A stretch of DNA of 36,906 bases from an uncultured Brevundimonas sp. (GCF_947305955.1 NZ_CAMZFB010000028.1:1-36906); one strand, 5' to 3'. Shown: positions 15,167 through 23,069, counted from the first letter of the stretch. Notes: generated by a model not told the origin, from the letters alone. Numbers and translations are program-made.

Positions 15167-16477
15167 CTATTTGCCGATGCAGAAGGACGAGAAAACCTCG
15201 CCCAGAATGTCTTCGACGCCGATGGCTCCGGTCACACGGGACAGGGCATCACTGGAACGCCGAAGGTCATCGCCCGCCATTTCAGGTGCTACATCAAGTG
15301 CTCGGCGGGCCATGCGGGTCGCATCCAATGCCTCGACCAATCGCCGACGGTGGCGCTCACGAGTCACGGCGGGGAAGTCGGCCCCCGACAGATCACGCGC
15401 CAGTCGCGCCGACAGCCAGCGATGCAGTTCATCAATCCCCTGCCCCGAGACGGTACTGATCGACAGGGCTTCGATCGACGGCACGGGTTCGATCGCACCG
15501 ATGTCGGCCTTGTTCAACAGCTGAAGATCGGACGGCTGGATATAATCTTTTGCCGGATCGTCTCCCTCGGTCGTCGGAGAACGCACCCAGATCCGAAGGT
15601 CCGCATTTTCAGCCCGTGCCCGCGCACGACGGATGCCCTCGGCTTCCACCGGATCATCGCTGTCGCGCAGACCCGCCGTGTCCGACAGGGTCACGGCATA
15701 GCCACCGATCATGATATCTGCATCCAGAACATCGCGCGTGGTGCCCGCTATGGGCGTGACAATCGCCGCCTCGCGCGCGGTCAGAATGTTAAACAGCGAC
15801 GACTTGCCCGCATTCGTTTCGCCCAGCAGGACGATGCGATAGCCCTCGCGCACGCGGCGACCACGGTCGGAATCCGCCAATGCGGCCTCCAGGTCCGAGA
15901 TCAGCTTGTCCAACACCGGACCTGCCGTACGGGCCAGATTGTCGGGCACTTCCTCGTCGGGGAAGTCGATTTCGGCTTCCACCAAGCTCATGGCCTTCAG
16001 CAGGTCGGTGCGGAAACCGGCATAGGTTTGTGACAGGGCACCGTCGAGTTGGCCCAGAGCCTGCGCCTTCTGGGCATCGGTTTCGGCGTCGATAAGGTCG
16101 GCGACAGCCTCAGCCTGCGCCAAGTCCATCCGGCCATTCTGGAAAGCGCGGCGGGTGAACTCGCCCGGCTCCGCCGGTCGCACGCCCAGATCGATCAGAG
16201 CCTGACTGGCCGCTTCGATCACCGCCCTGCCCCCGTGAAGGTGGAGTTCGGCGGTGTCCTCGCCCGTATAGGAGTTGGGGCCAACGAAATAGAGCACCAA
16301 AGCCTGATCGATCAGCCGCCCGTCATGACGCAGGTTCCGCACACTGGCCAAGCGTGGCTTTACCGTGCCCGCGCCTATTGCCCTAAGTATGTCTGCGGTG
16401 TCCGGACCGGAGATACGGATAATGGCAACGGCCCCGCGACCGGGAGGGGTCGCCAGGGCGAAAATGGTGTCAATCAT
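15167..16477 (-). CDS. mnmE: tRNA modification GTPase MnmE (TrmE)
   Basis: 436 residues, slightly short for the family but complete. The N-terminal tetrahydrofolate-binding domain (about 1-115) includes IFALATPPGRGAVAIIRISG. The inserted G domain carries GETNAGKS (219-226), GTTRD (245-249), DTAGLR (266-271) and NKAD. The C-terminus is the invariant FCIGK, whose cysteine is important for activity. MnmE partners MnmG in tRNA U34 modification. The start ATG is 10 nt downstream of the DUF6489-like gene. Confidence 0.97.
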   Translation of the reverse strand: MIDTIFALATPPGRGAVAIIRISGPDTADILRAIGAGTVKPRLASVRNLRHDGRLIDQALVLYFVGPNSYTGEDTAELHLHGGRAVIEAASQALIDLGVRPAEPGEFTRRAFQNGRMDLAQAEAVADLIDAETDAQKAQALGQLDGALSQTYAGFRTDLLKAMSLVEAEIDFPDEEVPDNLARTAGPVLDKLISDLEAALADSDRGRRVREGYRIVLLGETNAGKSSLFNILTAREAAIVTPIAGTTRDVLDADIMIGGYAVTLSDTAGLRDSDDPVEAEGIRRARARAENADLRIWVRSPTTEGDDPAKDYIQPSDLQLLNKADIGAIEPVPSIEALSISTVSGQGIDELHRWLSARLARDLSGADFPAVTRERHRRRLVEALDATRMARRALDVAPEMAGDDLRRSSDALSRVTGAIGVEDILGEVFSSFCIGK

Positions 16478-16487
16478 GATCGGGAGA

Positions 16488-16730
16488 TCAGCCCTTGGTG
16501 GTGCCGCCAGAGACGGCTGCTTCCATCAGGCGGCGGAACTGGTCCTGCGCCTGAACCCCGAAATTAGCCCATGATTTCATAAGCTCTTCGGGCTGCATGG
16601 CCGTGATGTTCTCGGCCATGCGCTTTTGCATTTCTGCGACCAATTGGTCGTTCAGAGGCGCGACATCGGGAAGACCGAGGAAAGCGCGTGCCTCCTGCGG
16701 GGTGCACTCGACTTCTACGTTGATCTTCAT
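16488..16730 (-). CDS. DUF6489-like small protein
   Basis: 80 residues, acidic and helical, with no signal peptide. It starts MKINVEVECTPQEARAFLGL and continues VAPLNDQLVAEMQKRM and MQPEELMKSWANFG. I associate this with the alphaproteobacterial DUF6489 family, whose function is unknown; the assignment is from memory. It lies between rho (63 nt upstream) and mnmE (10 nt downstream) on the same strand, and a parS palindrome begins 15 nt upstream of its start codon. Confidence 0.8.
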   Translation of the reverse strand: MKINVEVECTPQEARAFLGLPDVAPLNDQLVAEMQKRMAENITAMQPEELMKSWANFGVQAQDQFRRLMEAAVSGGTTKG

Positions 16731-16745
16731 CCGATGCGCTCCTCA

Positions 16746-16761
16746 TGTTTCACGTGAAACA
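16746..16761. promoter_or_regulatory. parS site (between rho and the DUF6489-like gene)
   Basis: A perfect 16-bp palindrome TGTTTCACGTGAAACA, intergenic and 15 bp from the downstream start codon. It is the closest parS to the putative origin in this window, about 4.4 kb away. Confidence 0.94.
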
Positions 16762-16792
16762 CCGGTATGGCAAGTATGGCCAAGCTTGGTGT

Positions 16793-18268
16793 TTAGGTAT
16801 TCATCGACTGGAAGAAATCGGAGTTGTTCTTCGACTGGCGTAGCTTGTCGAGCAGGAACTCGATCGCATCCTGCGGACCCATCGGGTTGAGGATGCGGCG
16901 CAGGACATAGGTCTTGGCCAGCTGGTCCTTCGGCGTGATGAGGTCTTCCTTACGGGTACCCGACTTGAGCACGTCGATGGCCGGGAAGATGCGCTTGTCA
17001 GCAACCTTGCGGTCAAGAACGATTTCCGAGTTACCGGTGCCCTTGAACTCTTCGAAGATCACCTCGTCCATACGCGAGCCGGTGTCGATCAGGGCGGTGG
17101 CGATGATGGTCAGCGAACCACCCTGCTCCACGTTACGAGCGGCACCGAAGAAGCGCTTCGGACGCTGCAGGGCGTTTGCATCCACACCACCGGTCAGGAC
17201 CTTGCCCGACGACGGCACGGTGGCGTTGTAAGCACGGCCCAGACGGGTGATCGAGTCCAGCAGGATCACGACGTCCTTCTTGTGCTCGACCAGACGCTTG
17301 GCCTTTTCGATGACCATTTCGGCCACGGCGACGTGACGCGATGCCGGCTCGTCGAAGGTCGAGGCCACAACCTCGCCCTTCACGGTGCGCTGCATGTCGG
17401 TCACTTCTTCGGGGCGTTCGTCGATCAGCAGGACGATCAGGAAGACTTCCGGATGGTTCTTCTCGATCGACTTGGCGATGTTCTGCAGCATGACCGTCTT
17501 ACCGACGCGCGGCGGTGCCACGATCAGGCAACGCTGGCCCTTGCCCAGCGGCGCGACGATGTCGATCACGCGGCCCGAGCGGTCTTTCAGCGTCGGGTCC
17601 TGGATTTCCATGTGCAGACGCTCTTCTGGGTACAGAGGCGTCAGGTTGTCGAACAGGACCTTGGTCTTGACCGTTTCAGGGTCTTCGAAATTGATCGTGT
17701 CGACCTTGAGCAGAGCGAAGTAACGCTCGCCCTCGCGCGGGCCGCGAACGGCACCGTGGACCGTATCACCCGAGCGCAGGCCGAAGCGGCGGATCTGCGA
17801 CGGCGAGACATAGATGTCATCCGGACCCGGCAGGTAGTTGGCGTCGGGGCTACGCAGGAAGCCGAAGCCGTCCGGCAGGATTTCCAGAACGCCCGAGGCG
17901 ATGATCTCGACTTCTTCGTCGGCGAGGGTCTTCAGGATGGCGAACAGCAGGTCCTGCTTACGCAGGTTGCCGGCGTTCTCGATGTCCAGACCTTCGGCAA
18001 AGGCGACCAGTTCTTCCGGCGTCTTTTCGTTCAGTTCCTGCAGGGTGATGCGGCCGTTCGGGCCTTGCGGCTCGCCGTCCTCGTCATCTTCCTCGGCCGT
18101 GGTGTCGACGCCCGTATAGTCGTTCTGCACGACTTCCTCGGTTTCGGTCGGGGCCTCGGCCTCTGCGGGCGCGGCCTTCACACCACCGAGGGTCAGGGTG
18201 CGACGCGGGCGCACTTCCTGATTTTCAGTAGCGTTTTCAACGACTTCGTTTTCAGGCGTATCGGTCAT
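16793..18268 (-). CDS. rho: Transcription termination factor Rho
   Basis: 491 residues against 419 in E. coli. The extra length is a roughly 70-residue N-terminal extension rich in Glu, Asp and Thr ([17 protein letters not shown]), probably disordered. Next come the Rho N-domain ([21 protein letters not shown]), the RNA-binding cold-shock-like domain ([30 protein letters not shown]), the Walker A motif APPRVGKT (251-258), [12 protein letters not shown] and the Q/R-loop regions near the C-terminus. Rho terminates transcripts as an RNA helicase hexamer. A 219-nt leader separates it from hemJ, long enough for autoregulation, which Rho genes often show. Confidence 0.97.
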   Translation of the reverse strand: MTDTPENEVVENATENQEVRPRRTLTLGGVKAAPAEAEAPTETEEVVQNDYTGVDTTAEEDDEDGEPQGPNGRITLQELNEKTPEELVAFAEGLDIENAGNLRKQDLLFAILKTLADEEVEIIASGVLEILPDGFGFLRSPDANYLPGPDDIYVSPSQIRRFGLRSGDTVHGAVRGPREGERYFALLKVDTINFEDPETVKTKVLFDNLTPLYPEERLHMEIQDPTLKDRSGRVIDIVAPLGKGQRCLIVAPPRVGKTVMLQNIAKSIEKNHPEVFLIVLLIDERPEEVTDMQRTVKGEVVASTFDEPASRHVAVAEMVIEKAKRLVEHKKDVVILLDSITRLGRAYNATVPSSGKVLTGGVDANALQRPKRFFGAARNVEQGGSLTIIATALIDTGSRMDEVIFEEFKGTGNSEIVLDRKVADKRIFPAIDVLKSGTRKEDLITPKDQLAKTYVLRRILNPMGPQDAIEFLLDKLRQSKNNSDFFQSMNT

Positions 18269-18487
18269 AATGCAGGCTCATATGCTCAGCCGCACACCTC
18301 TTCAGGCGCACGGTTGGCTCATCTCGCAAATTGTGTCGGCCGGAGCCGTAAAGGGAATGACAGCCGGTTCCCGATCGTCAAACGATCAGGGGCTATCGAA
18401 TAGAGAGGCACCGCACTGTCGGACGACCCTGCGGTTCACCTCAGCGAAACCACGGATCGCCCCTGCGGGTCAAGGCGCCTTGGGGTT
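18269..18487 (-). other. rho leader region
   Basis: 219 bp between the hemJ stop and the rho start with no ORF I trust. It contains a 12-bp palindrome CAAGGCGCCTTG (18471-18482) just after the hemJ stop, flanked by CCCC and GGGG, but there is no T-tract on the minus strand. It presumably holds the rho promoter. Confidence 0.45.
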
Positions 18488-18955
18488 TTAGGCACCCCAC
18501 TCCATCGTCACGGCCAGGACCATGACAATCGCGATCAGGAACGGGATTTCGTTCGTCATGCGCCAGAACTTGCCCGAACGGGTCGAGGTGCCGTTGGCGA
18601 TCTTCTTGCGGCTGGCCGCTAGAAAACCGTGCCAGCCCAGAAGCGCGAACACGCCCAGCAGCTTCACCACCATCCACGGCTGATGCGCGAACGAGAAGTC
18701 GGCCCCCTGCCCCGAGCGGAACCAGAACAGGCTGATGCCGAAGACCAGCGACAGGATCATGGCCGGATTGATGATGATCCGCAGCAGACGCGCCTGCCAG
18801 GTGCGCAGCAGGGCCTGCATTTCCGAACGCAGCGGCTCGGGCTTGGCCTCCTGCTCGGCGTCATAGGCGTACAGGCGCGGCAGGTAGAGCATACCGCTCA
18901 TCCAGGCGATCACAGCGATGATGTGCAGGCCACGAGCCACGTCATAGGCGTTCAT
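18488..18955 (-). CDS. hemJ: Protoporphyrinogen IX oxidase HemJ
   Basis: 155 residues with about four or five hydrophobic helices: GLHIIAVIAWMSGMLYLPRLY near the start, then IIINPAMILSLVFGISLFWF, WMVVKLLGVFALLGWHGFLA and IPFLIAIVMVLAVTMEWGA. The conserved N-terminal His (His11) and the Arg- and Lys-containing blocks fit HemJ (formerly UPF0093), an inner-membrane haem-containing enzyme converting protoporphyrinogen IX to protoporphyrin IX. It lies 21 nt downstream of hemH, whose product then inserts iron. The hemE-hemH-hemJ run therefore encodes three haem-pathway steps. Confidence 0.93.
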   Translation of the reverse strand: MNAYDVARGLHIIAVIAWMSGMLYLPRLYAYDAEQEAKPEPLRSEMQALLRTWQARLLRIIINPAMILSLVFGISLFWFRSGQGADFSFAHQPWMVVKLLGVFALLGWHGFLAASRKKIANGTSTRSGKFWRMTNEIPFLIAIVMVLAVTMEWGA

Positions 18956-18976
18956 TCAGGCATCCCCAAAAGCGGT

Positions 18977-20044
18977 TCAGGCGACCTCGGTCGCTGTTGT
19001 CGGTCGGACCGGATTGGCAAAACGGTCGTCGCACGCGCAACTGCCATTACCACAACGCGAGGTCTGTCCGCCCAATATTGTCAGGGTTTCCTGCGCGAGG
19101 GCCGCAATGAAATCGGCATCGGCCCCCACAGCAGGCGCGCGCAGATAGGGCGTACAGCCCACTTCATGCGCCAGTTCGCCGTATTCGATATCCAGCTCGA
19201 CCAGCGTCTCGATATGTTCGGACACAAAGGCAATCGGCACCACCAATGCGCCTACGCCATCGGCTGCGGCCTGTTTGATGGCATCCGGTGTTGCCGGTCC
19301 CAGCCATTCCAGAGGCCCGACCTTGGACTGATAGCAGATCGCCCAGTCGGTCAGGCCCAGCTTGGCCACCACCGCGTCGACCGTCGCCTCGACCTGCGCC
19401 TGATAGGGATCGCCCTTCTCGACCAGTTTCGACGGGATACCGTGGGCGGAAAACAGCACGCGCACGGGCTTGCCCTCAGCCTTGGTCAGGGTCTCGCGGA
19501 TCATGCGGGCCTGTGCGGCGATAAAGCCGTCTGCCTGCGGATAGCAGCACACCACGCGCTGGGTGCCCGAACCCTTGTAGGTCTTGCGCCACAGCTTCAG
19601 CGAAGAGGCCGTCGTCGTGGTCGAGTACTGCGGATAGAGGGGCAGGAAGACCACCTCGTCCGGCCGGAACGCCTCGACCGCCCGCGCCGTCTCGTCCGTA
19701 AACGGGTGCCAGTAGCGCATGGCGATGAAGACCCGCGTCTCGTCATCAGGCAGGGTCGCGTTCAGACGGGCTTCCAGCGCCTCGGCCTGTTTGCGCGTTT
19801 CGGGCAAAAGCGGCGAGCCCCCGCCCATCAGCGCATAGTTTTCCTGCGCCGGCTTTTCGCGGCGGCTGGAGATCAGCTTGGCCAGAGGCGTGCGGAAGAT
19901 CCCCGGCAGGCCGATGATGGCCGGATCGTTGAACAGGTTAAACAGGAAGGGTTTGACGCTGTCAGGACCATCCGGCCCGCCCAGATTGGCCAGCACCACC
20001 GCGATGCGGCGGCCGGACCCCGATTTCAGTGGTGTGACCGACAT
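18977..20044 (-). CDS. hemH: Ferrochelatase with C-terminal Fe-S-type cysteine cluster
   Basis: 355 residues. It has the family blocks VVLANLGGPDGPDSVKPFLF, AMRYWHPF, LPLYPQYSTTTTAS, the catalytic histidine in FSAHGIP (His201) and the conserved Glu in FVSEHIETL (Glu276). The C-terminal tail carries Cys331, Cys336 and Cys338 (CGNGSCAC), and an internal Cys166-Cys167 pair is present. A similar Cys pattern binds a [2Fe-2S] cluster in ferrochelatases of Caulobacter and Mycobacterium (known for the family). The enzyme inserts Fe(II) into protoporphyrin IX. It starts 4 nt after the hemE stop, so coupling is likely. Confidence 0.95.
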   Translation of the reverse strand: MSVTPLKSGSGRRIAVVLANLGGPDGPDSVKPFLFNLFNDPAIIGLPGIFRTPLAKLISSRREKPAQENYALMGGGSPLLPETRKQAEALEARLNATLPDDETRVFIAMRYWHPFTDETARAVEAFRPDEVVFLPLYPQYSTTTTASSLKLWRKTYKGSGTQRVVCCYPQADGFIAAQARMIRETLTKAEGKPVRVLFSAHGIPSKLVEKGDPYQAQVEATVDAVVAKLGLTDWAICYQSKVGPLEWLGPATPDAIKQAAADGVGALVVPIAFVSEHIETLVELDIEYGELAHEVGCTPYLRAPAVGADADFIAALAQETLTILGGQTSRCGNGSCACDDRFANPVRPTTATEVA

Positions 20045-20048
20045 GGGC

Positions 20049-21083
20049 TTATTGCGCTCCGATACGCTTCAGAACCTGCTCGACATGCGAAATCGGCACA
20101 TCGGGCGTGATACCGTGACCGAGGTTGAACACCCACGGTCCCTGCCCCCAGGCTTCCATCAGTTGATCGACGCGGCGGTCCAGTTGCTCGCCCCCGACGC
20201 GCAGCAGCATGGGGTCCAGCGCGCCCTGGATCGGCTTGATCTGCTGCACGCGCTTGCCAACTTCCAGCGGACAGGCGGTATCCAGCGCCACGGCATCTAC
20301 GTCGCAATCACGGGCATAACGTTCGGCAATCGCCGCCGAGCCGCGCGGGAAGCCCATGATCGGCACCGTCACCCCCAGTTCACGCGCACGCGCCACCAGT
20401 TTCTGATGCGGGCGAAGAACGAGGCTTTCGAAGAGATTGTCCGGCAAACCCTCGGCCCAACTCTCGAAAATCTTGAGCACCATGGCGCCCGCATCCTGCT
20501 GCATCTTCAGATAATGCGCGGTGCTTTCGATTAGGGCGTCCAGTACGGCATCGACCTTTTGCGGATCGGCATAGGCATAGGCGCGGGCGGCGGCGCGCTC
20601 GCCCTTGCCGATGGTGCGGGCCTCACCGTCCAGCATATAGGTCGCAACGGTCCAGGGAGCCCCTGCAAAGCCGATCAAGGTCTTTGACGGGTCCAACTGC
20701 GCGCGGACCAAGGAAAGGCTCTCACCGACCGCCTTAAGGGCCTCTCCGGCGAAGGGAGCCTTCTCGGTCATCTCCTCGACCGACGGCAGTGCCCCCAGAC
20801 GCGGCCCCTCGCCTGCCTCGAACCAGACCTTCTGGCCCAGCGCACCCGGGATCAGCAGGATGTCCGCAAAGATGATGGCCGCATCGAAACCGTAACGGCG
20901 CATCGGCTGAAGCGTCGCTTCGGCGGCCATTTCCGGATTCAGGCAGAAGGAAATGAAATCCGGCGCCTTGGCCCGCAGCTCGCGGTACTCCGGCAGGTGA
21001 CGGCCTGCCTGACGCATGAACCATACGGGAGGACGGGTGGTCGTCTGGCCCTGAAGAGCCTGGATCATAAGAGGGGTGCTCAT
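20049..21083 (-). CDS. hemE: Uroporphyrinogen decarboxylase
   Basis: 344 residues from ATG 21083; a TTG two codons upstream (21089) is in frame but unnecessary. The invariant N-terminal PVWFMRQAGRHLPEYRELR, the active-site aspartate segment FADILLIPGALGQ, GFAGAPWTVATYMLDG and the C-terminal NLGHGITPDVP are all present. It decarboxylates uroporphyrinogen III to coproporphyrinogen III. It is the leftward gene bordering the putative chromosome origin. In Caulobacter the hemE promoter region is part of the origin, so its transcription may be linked to initiation control (inference). Confidence 0.96.
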   Translation of the reverse strand: MSTPLMIQALQGQTTTRPPVWFMRQAGRHLPEYRELRAKAPDFISFCLNPEMAAEATLQPMRRYGFDAAIIFADILLIPGALGQKVWFEAGEGPRLGALPSVEEMTEKAPFAGEALKAVGESLSLVRAQLDPSKTLIGFAGAPWTVATYMLDGEARTIGKGERAAARAYAYADPQKVDAVLDALIESTAHYLKMQQDAGAMVLKIFESWAEGLPDNLFESLVLRPHQKLVARARELGVTVPIMGFPRGSAAIAERYARDCDVDAVALDTACPLEVGKRVQQIKPIQGALDPMLLRVGGEQLDRRVDQLMEAWGQGPWVFNLGHGITPDVPISHVEQVLKRIGAQ

Positions 21084-21120
21084 GACCAAAGGCTTTAACG
21101 TTCCCCAAGCCCCAAGCTCA

Positions 21121-21165
21121 ATCTCAAATCGAAATTATAAAAATTAGAATTGGAAGTTGGAATTT
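21121..21165. other. AT-rich segment, candidate DNA unwinding element
   Basis: This stretch is mostly A and T (for example GAAATTATAAAAATTAGAAT), sharply unlike its GC-rich surroundings, and sits 38 bp from the hemE start. In Caulobacter the AT-rich element also lies on the hemE side. Confidence 0.55.
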
Positions 21166-21262
21166 GGGCAGGGGACGACGTGGACAGTTTTTCGTTGTCC
21201 CGCCGGTGGAAGATGTTTTCCTATCGATGGCCGGAATGAATCCATGAGGGTGAAAGCCCACG

Positions 21263-21271
21263 TGTGGATAA
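21263..21271 (-). promoter_or_regulatory. DnaA box (exact consensus)
   Basis: TGTGGATAA on the plus strand equals TTATCCACA on the minus strand, the full consensus DnaA box, inside the putative origin. Confidence 0.8.
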
Positions 21272-21316
21272 CGAGGAAAACCCGTGAAACACCCGAGTCA
21301 ATTGGGCTCTCCTCTG

Positions 21317-21555
21317 GGCGCCGTTGTGGGTGAGTCGCTGGGCGCCAAAATTGGACATCAATTTCTGTGCACAGCATGGGATAGATAACTGGCGCCCAAT
21401 TTGACGGGCGGGGCGCCGTTCATGACTTTGGCGCCCGATCTTCATGGGCGCCCTCCATGGCGCCGCAGAACGCCCAATTCGGCGCCCAGAAATCGGCGAA
21501 TGGCGCCCCGGGTTTTCCACACGCTCAGGGCGCCGTTTTGGTGGGTATGGGCGCC
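21317..21555. repeat. Array of eleven GGCGCC palindromes in the origin
   Basis: GGCGCC begins at 21317, 21341, 21391, 21412, 21430, 21447, 21459, 21481, 21502, 21529 and 21550. Centre-to-centre steps are 24, 50, 21, 18, 17, 12, 22, 21, 27 and 21 bp, so many are near two helical turns. Ten of eleven carry an extra G on the left or C on the right (GGGCGCC or GGCGCCC), and several are followed by AATT or AAAATT. In the rest of the window I notice only about a dozen scattered copies. Confidence 0.85.
21513..21521 (+). promoter_or_regulatory. Near-consensus DnaA box
   Basis: TTTTCCACA differs from TTATCCACA at one position. It lies between the ninth and tenth GGCGCC elements. Confidence 0.5.
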
Positions 21556-21612
21556 ACGACGCAAACGGGGCTAGAACAGCGTCACCCGTCATTGGCTGCT
21601 CAAGGATGCCTG

Positions 21613-22482
21613 ATGAGCCCTGCCCGTCCGCCCGGTACGTCGCGCATCGCGACCTATTTCCACGTCCATCTTGTCTCGGATTCCACGGGCGAGACGCTGA
21701 ATGCGATGGCCAAGGCTGTGGTGGCCCGCTTCGACGGGGTGATCCCGATCGAGCACATCTATGCTCTGGTACGTTCTGAACGGCACATGGAAGAGGTGCT
21801 GGCGGAAATCGCCGACGCGCCGGGTCTTGTTCTGCATACGGTGGTTGACCGCGAGCTGCGCGAACAGCTGGAACGCGGCTGTAAGGCTTTGAATATACCG
21901 CAGATTGGTGCGCTTGATCCGCTGATCATGGCCCTGTCCCATTATCTGGGCGCCGATGTCTCGAGCCGTGTGGGGGCCCAGCACGCTCTGGATACGGGCT
22001 ATTTCAACCGCATGAGCGCGCTGGATTACGCCATCGCCCACGATGACGGTCAGGGATCGCTGGCCGAGCTGGAAGAGGCCGATGTCGTCCTGTGCGGGGT
22101 CAGCCGCACATCCAAGACGCCCACCTGTATCTATCTGGCCCATCGCGGCATCCGCGCGGCCAATGTGCCGCTGGTGCCCGGTTCCGAAGACGGATCGCGT
22201 CTGGAAGGGCTGCGGAATCCGCTGGTGATCGGCCTGACGGTGTCGCCTGACCGTCTGGTTCAAATCCGTCGCAACCGTCTGGACAGCCTGAACCAGATCC
22301 AGGAGACGGACTATGTCGACCACGACGCTGTCCGCGCCGAAATCATCAAGGCCCGTCGTGATTTCGAACGCCGTGGCTGGCCTGTCATCGACGTCACCCG
22401 ACGCTCGGTCGAGGAAACGGCGGCAGCCATCGTCAATCTGGTCAATGCGCGGCGCAATCGCCGCATGGGAGTGCCTTCATGA
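21613..22482 (+). CDS. ppsR: Pyruvate, phosphate dikinase regulatory protein (DUF299 family kinase/phosphorylase)
   Basis: 289 residues from ATG 21613, with AAGGA 7 nt upstream. The frame is open back to 21457, but that extension is GGCGCC-array sequence without homology. The family motifs are YFHVHLVSDSTGETLNAMAKA at the N-terminus and the nucleotide-binding GVSRTSKTPTCIYLAHRG, then PLVIGLTVSPDRLVQIRRNRL and DVTRRSVEETAAAIV. These bifunctional enzymes phosphorylate and dephosphorylate PPDK or PEP synthase. It is the first gene of the rightward origin-proximal unit, and its stop overlaps the maf start (ATGA). Confidence 0.92.
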   Translation: MSPARPPGTSRIATYFHVHLVSDSTGETLNAMAKAVVARFDGVIPIEHIYALVRSERHMEEVLAEIADAPGLVLHTVVDRELREQLERGCKALNIPQIGALDPLIMALSHYLGADVSSRVGAQHALDTGYFNRMSALDYAIAHDDGQGSLAELEEADVVLCGVSRTSKTPTCIYLAHRGIRAANVPLVPGSEDGSRLEGLRNPLVIGLTVSPDRLVQIRRNRLDSLNQIQETDYVDHDAVRAEIIKARRDFERRGWPVIDVTRRSVEETAAAIVNLVNARRNRRMGVPS

Positions 22483-23069
22483 GTTCGGTCCGCTTTATTC
22501 TGGCGTCCAAGAGTGCGGCGCGCCGCGAGGTGCTGACCAATGCGGGCGTGGCTTTTGATGTTCAGGTGGCCGGTGTCGATGAAGACGCCCTGAAGGTTCC
22601 GGGTGTCGATCCGCGCCAACTGGCCATCGATCTGGCCAAGGCCAAGGCGTTGGCTGTTTCGGCGCAGCATCCCGATGCGGTGGTGCTGGGCGCGGACCAG
22701 ACGCTGGCCTTTGATGGCGGTCTGATCTCCAAGGCCCCTGATCTGGAACAGGCCAAGGCGCGTCTGTCGTCCATGCGAGGCCGTCCGCACCAGCTTCATT
22801 CCGGTGTCGCTCTGGCCCGCGGCGGGGAAATCCTCTGGGCCGATGCCGATACGGCGGACATGCGCGTGCGTGATTTCTCCGACGCCTTTCTGGACGCCTA
22901 TATCGCGCACGAAGGCGAGGAACTGCTGCACTGCGTCGGCTCCTATCGTCTCGAGGGCATGGGATCGCAGCTGTTTGACAAGGTGGACGGCGACTATTTC
23001 ACCGTGCTGGGCATGCCGCTGTGGCTGGTGCTGGACAAGCTGCGCGCCTTTGGAGTGCTGCCCGTATGA
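22479..23069 (+). CDS. maf: Maf family nucleotide pyrophosphatase
   Basis: 196 residues starting at ATG 22479, overlapping the ppsR stop by 4 nt. Motifs are ILASKSAARREVLTNAGV (the S-x-S/A-RR substrate loop), VVLGADQTLAF (catalytic Asp), ARLSSMRGRPHQLHSGVAL, YIAHEGEELLHCVGSYRLEGMGSQLFDKVDGDYFTVLGMPL. Maf enzymes hydrolyse non-canonical or ordinary nucleoside triphosphates; the exact subtype (dTTP/UTP or 7-methyl-GTP) is not resolved here. It ends in another ATGA overlap with aroE. Confidence 0.93.
   Translation: MSSVRFILASKSAARREVLTNAGVAFDVQVAGVDEDALKVPGVDPRQLAIDLAKAKALAVSAQHPDAVVLGADQTLAFDGGLISKAPDLEQAKARLSSMRGRPHQLHSGVALARGGEILWADADTADMRVRDFSDAFLDAYIAHEGEELLHCVGSYRLEGMGSQLFDKVDGDYFTVLGMPLWLVLDKLRAFGVLPV

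Larger units (their letters stand above)
21084..21612. other. Putative chromosomal replication origin (Cori-like)
   Basis: A 529-bp gap between divergent hemE and ppsR, the position of the C. crescentus origin. Seen here, left to right: an AT-rich stretch beside hemE (about 21121-21165), candidate for the unwinding element; GAATC at 21238-21242; an exact DnaA box TGTGGATAA (21263-21271); GAGTC at 21295-21299 and 21332-21336; eleven GGCGCC palindromes from 21317 to 21555; a 10-bp palindrome CTGTGCACAG (21365-21374); and a one-mismatch DnaA box TTTTCCACA (21513-21521). The only TTAA (21095-21098) is a lone half-site, so I see no canonical TTAA-N7-TTAA CtrA site. The origin call rests on synteny plus the DnaA boxes. 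Confidence 0.82.

Noticed and set aside
16765..16789. Short tandem GTATGGC repeat and CCAAGCTTGG palindrome after rho
   Set aside because: Two 9-10 nt units only, no T-tract; could be chance next to the parS site.
21457..21612. N-terminal extension of ppsR into the origin
   Set aside because: The frame is open by chance through the GGCGCC array. The homologous protein begins just after ATG 21613, which has a good Shine-Dalgarno.
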